NCBI RefSeq assembly: GCF_013911085.1
Contig: NZ_JACERN010000014.1
Span: 30,375 to 94,374, forward strand
Direction of reading: 5' to 3'
DNA: 64,000 bases
Origin: Aquitalea aquatica
GTDB lineage: Bacteria > Pseudomonadota > Gammaproteobacteria > Burkholderiales > Chromobacteriaceae
Shown here: piece after piece, positions 62,695 through 64,000 of the stretch
Position numbering within the stretch: the stretch's first letter is position 1
How the letters are laid out: every line of letters starts with the position of its first letter
Translations under genes and position numbers: made by a program
The notes under the pieces: generated by a model
What the model was told of the DNA's origin: nothing
Seen by the model: the letters and a program-made list of their open reading frames with translations, nothing else
Databases searched by the model: none

Positions 62695-63818
62695 CAGACG
62701 TTCTCCTCGTTCTTGTCTTTATTCTGCGCGGGGGCGGCGGCGTCCAGCGGTTGCAGGTCCTGCTTCTTCAGCATGGTGCTCTTGATGGCGCTGACCGCAG
62801 CATGGGCGGCAATGGCTGCGCCGGCGGTGCCGGCCACGGTAAAGCCGATCTTGTCGGCATTGGCTTCCACGCCGAATTGCGGAATGGAGGTGACACGGTC
62901 GTAGAAGGAGCCCTTGTCCCAGAAGCCTTCTTCCGAACAGCCGATACAGCCATGGCCGGACTGGATGGGGAAGGACACGCCGTCGTTCCAGCGCACGGTG
63001 GAGCAGGCGTTATAGGTGGTGGGGCCTTTGCAGCCCATCTTGTACAGGCAGTAGCCCTTGCGCGCGCCATCGTCGTCCCAACTCTCGACAAACTGACCAG
63101 CGTCAAAGTGTGGGCGGCGATAGCATTTATCATGGATGCGCTGGCCGTAGAACATCTTGGGCCGGCCCTGGCGGTCCAGCTCGGGAATCTTGTCGAAGGT
63201 CACCATATAGGTGATGACGGCAGCCATGACTTCCGGAATCGGCGGGCAGCCCGGTACCTTGATCACCGGCTTGTCCAGAATCACCTGGTGTACCGGGGTG
63301 GCGCGGGTGGGGTTGGGTTTGGCAGCCTGCACGCAGCCCCAGCTGGCACAGGAACCCCAGGCGATCAGCGCCTTGGCGTCGGCCGATACGCGCTTGAGTT
63401 TTTCCACGAAGGGTTCGCCACCGGGGAAGCAGAACATGCCGTCTTCATTGAGCGGCGGGTTGCCTTCCACGGCGACAATGTAATTGCCTTTGTGATTCTT
63501 GATCAGGTCGTCAAGGATGGCTTCGGCCTGGTGACCGGCTGCCGCCATGATGGTGTCGTCGTAATCCAGCGAGATCAGCGACAGGATGGCGTCCTTGGCC
63601 AGCGGGTGGGCCGAGCGGATGAAGGACTCGGTACAGCAGGTGCATTCCAGACCGTGCAGCCAGATCACCGGCACACGCGGCTTGGTTTCCAGTGCATAGG
63701 CAATGCGGGGGACAAAAGCCGAGCCCAGGCCCAGCGAGGTGGCGGTCAGGCTGCAGAACTTCAGAAAGCTGCGCCGAGTCACGCCTTGGCGACGCATGGC
63801 TTGATAGAAAGTCTCCAT
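62694..63818 (-). CDS. hupS: Uptake [NiFe] hydrogenase small subunit, oxygen-tolerant type
   Basis: 374 residues from [10 protein letters not shown] (ATG at 63818, GGAGGAG upstream; an ATG at 63845 is less likely). Tat signal with TRRSFLKFC and a hydrophobic stretch. Six cysteines near the proximal cluster: Cys 59, 61, 62 ([10 protein letters not shown]), 157, 162 ([11 protein letters not shown]) and 191 (VPGCPP). Subtracting 42 gives 17, 19, 20, 115, 120, 149, the numbering of the [4Fe-3S] cluster in Ralstonia HoxK. A C-terminal membrane helix follows. First gene of the locus. Confidence 0.96.
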   Translation of the reverse strand: METFYQAMRRQGVTRRSFLKFCSLTATSLGLGSAFVPRIAYALETKPRVPVIWLHGLECTCCTESFIRSAHPLAKDAILSLISLDYDDTIMAAAGHQAEAILDDLIKNHKGNYIVAVEGNPPLNEDGMFCFPGGEPFVEKLKRVSADAKALIAWGSCASWGCVQAAKPNPTRATPVHQVILDKPVIKVPGCPPIPEVMAAVITYMVTFDKIPELDRQGRPKMFYGQRIHDKCYRRPHFDAGQFVESWDDDGARKGYCLYKMGCKGPTTYNACSTVRWNDGVSFPIQSGHGCIGCSEEGFWDKGSFYDRVTSIPQFGVEANADKIGFTVAGTAGAAIAAHAAVSAIKSTMLKKQDLQPLDAAAPAQNKDKNEENV

Positions 63819-63937
63819 GTGTTTACGCTCCTCCATGCCATGCATATGGCATTCGATGTGTTTTCTTGTTGTGCCGGATCTGCGTTTTTAGTGGTCTGTC
63901 CGGACAGGCTGGCGGTGTTGCAACCTGACCAACGCTT

Positions 63938-63952
63938 TCAATATCCGTGCCA
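63938..63952 (-). promoter_or_regulatory. Sigma-54 promoter before hupS
   Basis: TGGCACG-GATA-TTGA on the minus strand, missing only the last C of the consensus. Transcription would begin about 11 bases downstream, leaving a leader of about 110 bases before hupS. Confidence 0.8.
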
Positions 63953-63982
63953 GAACGGCGGCATGAAAAAATGTCGGCAAAA

Positions 63983-63992
63983 CAGGGGTTTG
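63983..63992 (-). promoter_or_regulatory. Candidate HupR box before hupS
   Basis: CAAACCCCTG on the minus strand, 30 bases upstream of the -24 element, identical to the box before hupD. The window ends eight bases further on, so additional boxes may lie outside. Confidence 0.55.
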
Positions 63993-64000
63993 GCAGGAGG

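Noticed and set aside
61561..62904. 447-residue frame opposite hupL and hupS
   Set aside because: Antisense shadow of two highly conserved hydrogenase genes.

Overview
The window is one stretch of a GC-rich beta-proteobacterial chromosome. Gene content fits Neisseriales/Chromobacteriaceae (Aquitalea, Vogesella or Chromobacterium type): a PhaR/phasin pair, Aer-like and other chemoreceptors, a beta-proteobacterial H-NS-like protein, tricarballylate genes and a complete uptake-hydrogenase locus. The taxon is inferred from these families; no 16S rRNA gene is present.

Region 1 (1 to about 14514) is the right part of an integrated phage or phage-like element. All its genes point right: an S24 repressor cut by the window edge, small unknown genes, a protein with 19 hexapeptide repeats, an HNH nuclease, a DNA-processing block (PD-(D/E)XK nuclease, RecT-like annealing protein, FtsK-gamma-like winged helix, coiled coil, SMC-like ATPase), a PAPS-reductase-like protein, small late-control genes, a DUF4224-like protein and a tyrosine integrase. 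It ends in a 3' half tRNA-Pro(GGG) copy (attR). No structural genes are visible; they would lie to the left, as would the intact tRNA-Pro.

Region 2 (14.5-41.2 kb) is ordinary chromosome: an Aer-like receptor; a LuxR-type regulator, NosP-like FIST protein, NahK/ErcS'-like hybrid kinase, ExaC-like aldehyde dehydrogenase and DUF779 cluster; a DUF1289 protein and a TPMT-like methyltransferase; a second chemoreceptor; mscL; three identical tRNA-Asn genes; ygfZ; an H-NS-like gene; a PilZ-like unknown; an M14 carboxypeptidase; phaP/phaR; tcuC-tcuB-tcuA with tcuR; and rimO.

Region 3 (41.2-64 kb) is a hydrogen-oxidation locus, all on the minus strand. hupS-hupL-hupC encode the membrane-bound [NiFe] hydrogenase. 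hupDFGHIJK and hypABFCDE encode its maturation. hupR, hupU, hupV and hupT form a hydrogen-sensing signalling chain. The small subunit carries the six-cysteine pattern of oxygen-tolerant enzymes. Matching sigma-54 promoters lie before hupS and before hupD, each with the same 10-base box 30-31 bases upstream of the -24 element.

Between hupC and hupD lies about 3.4 kb of foreign DNA: relics that look like Mu-type phage genes, a strikingly AT-rich DUF4062 gene (candidate defence gene), an orphan HigA-like antitoxin and a 125-base imperfect palindrome. The second sigma-54 promoter would let the maturation half of the locus stay under hydrogen control despite this insertion.
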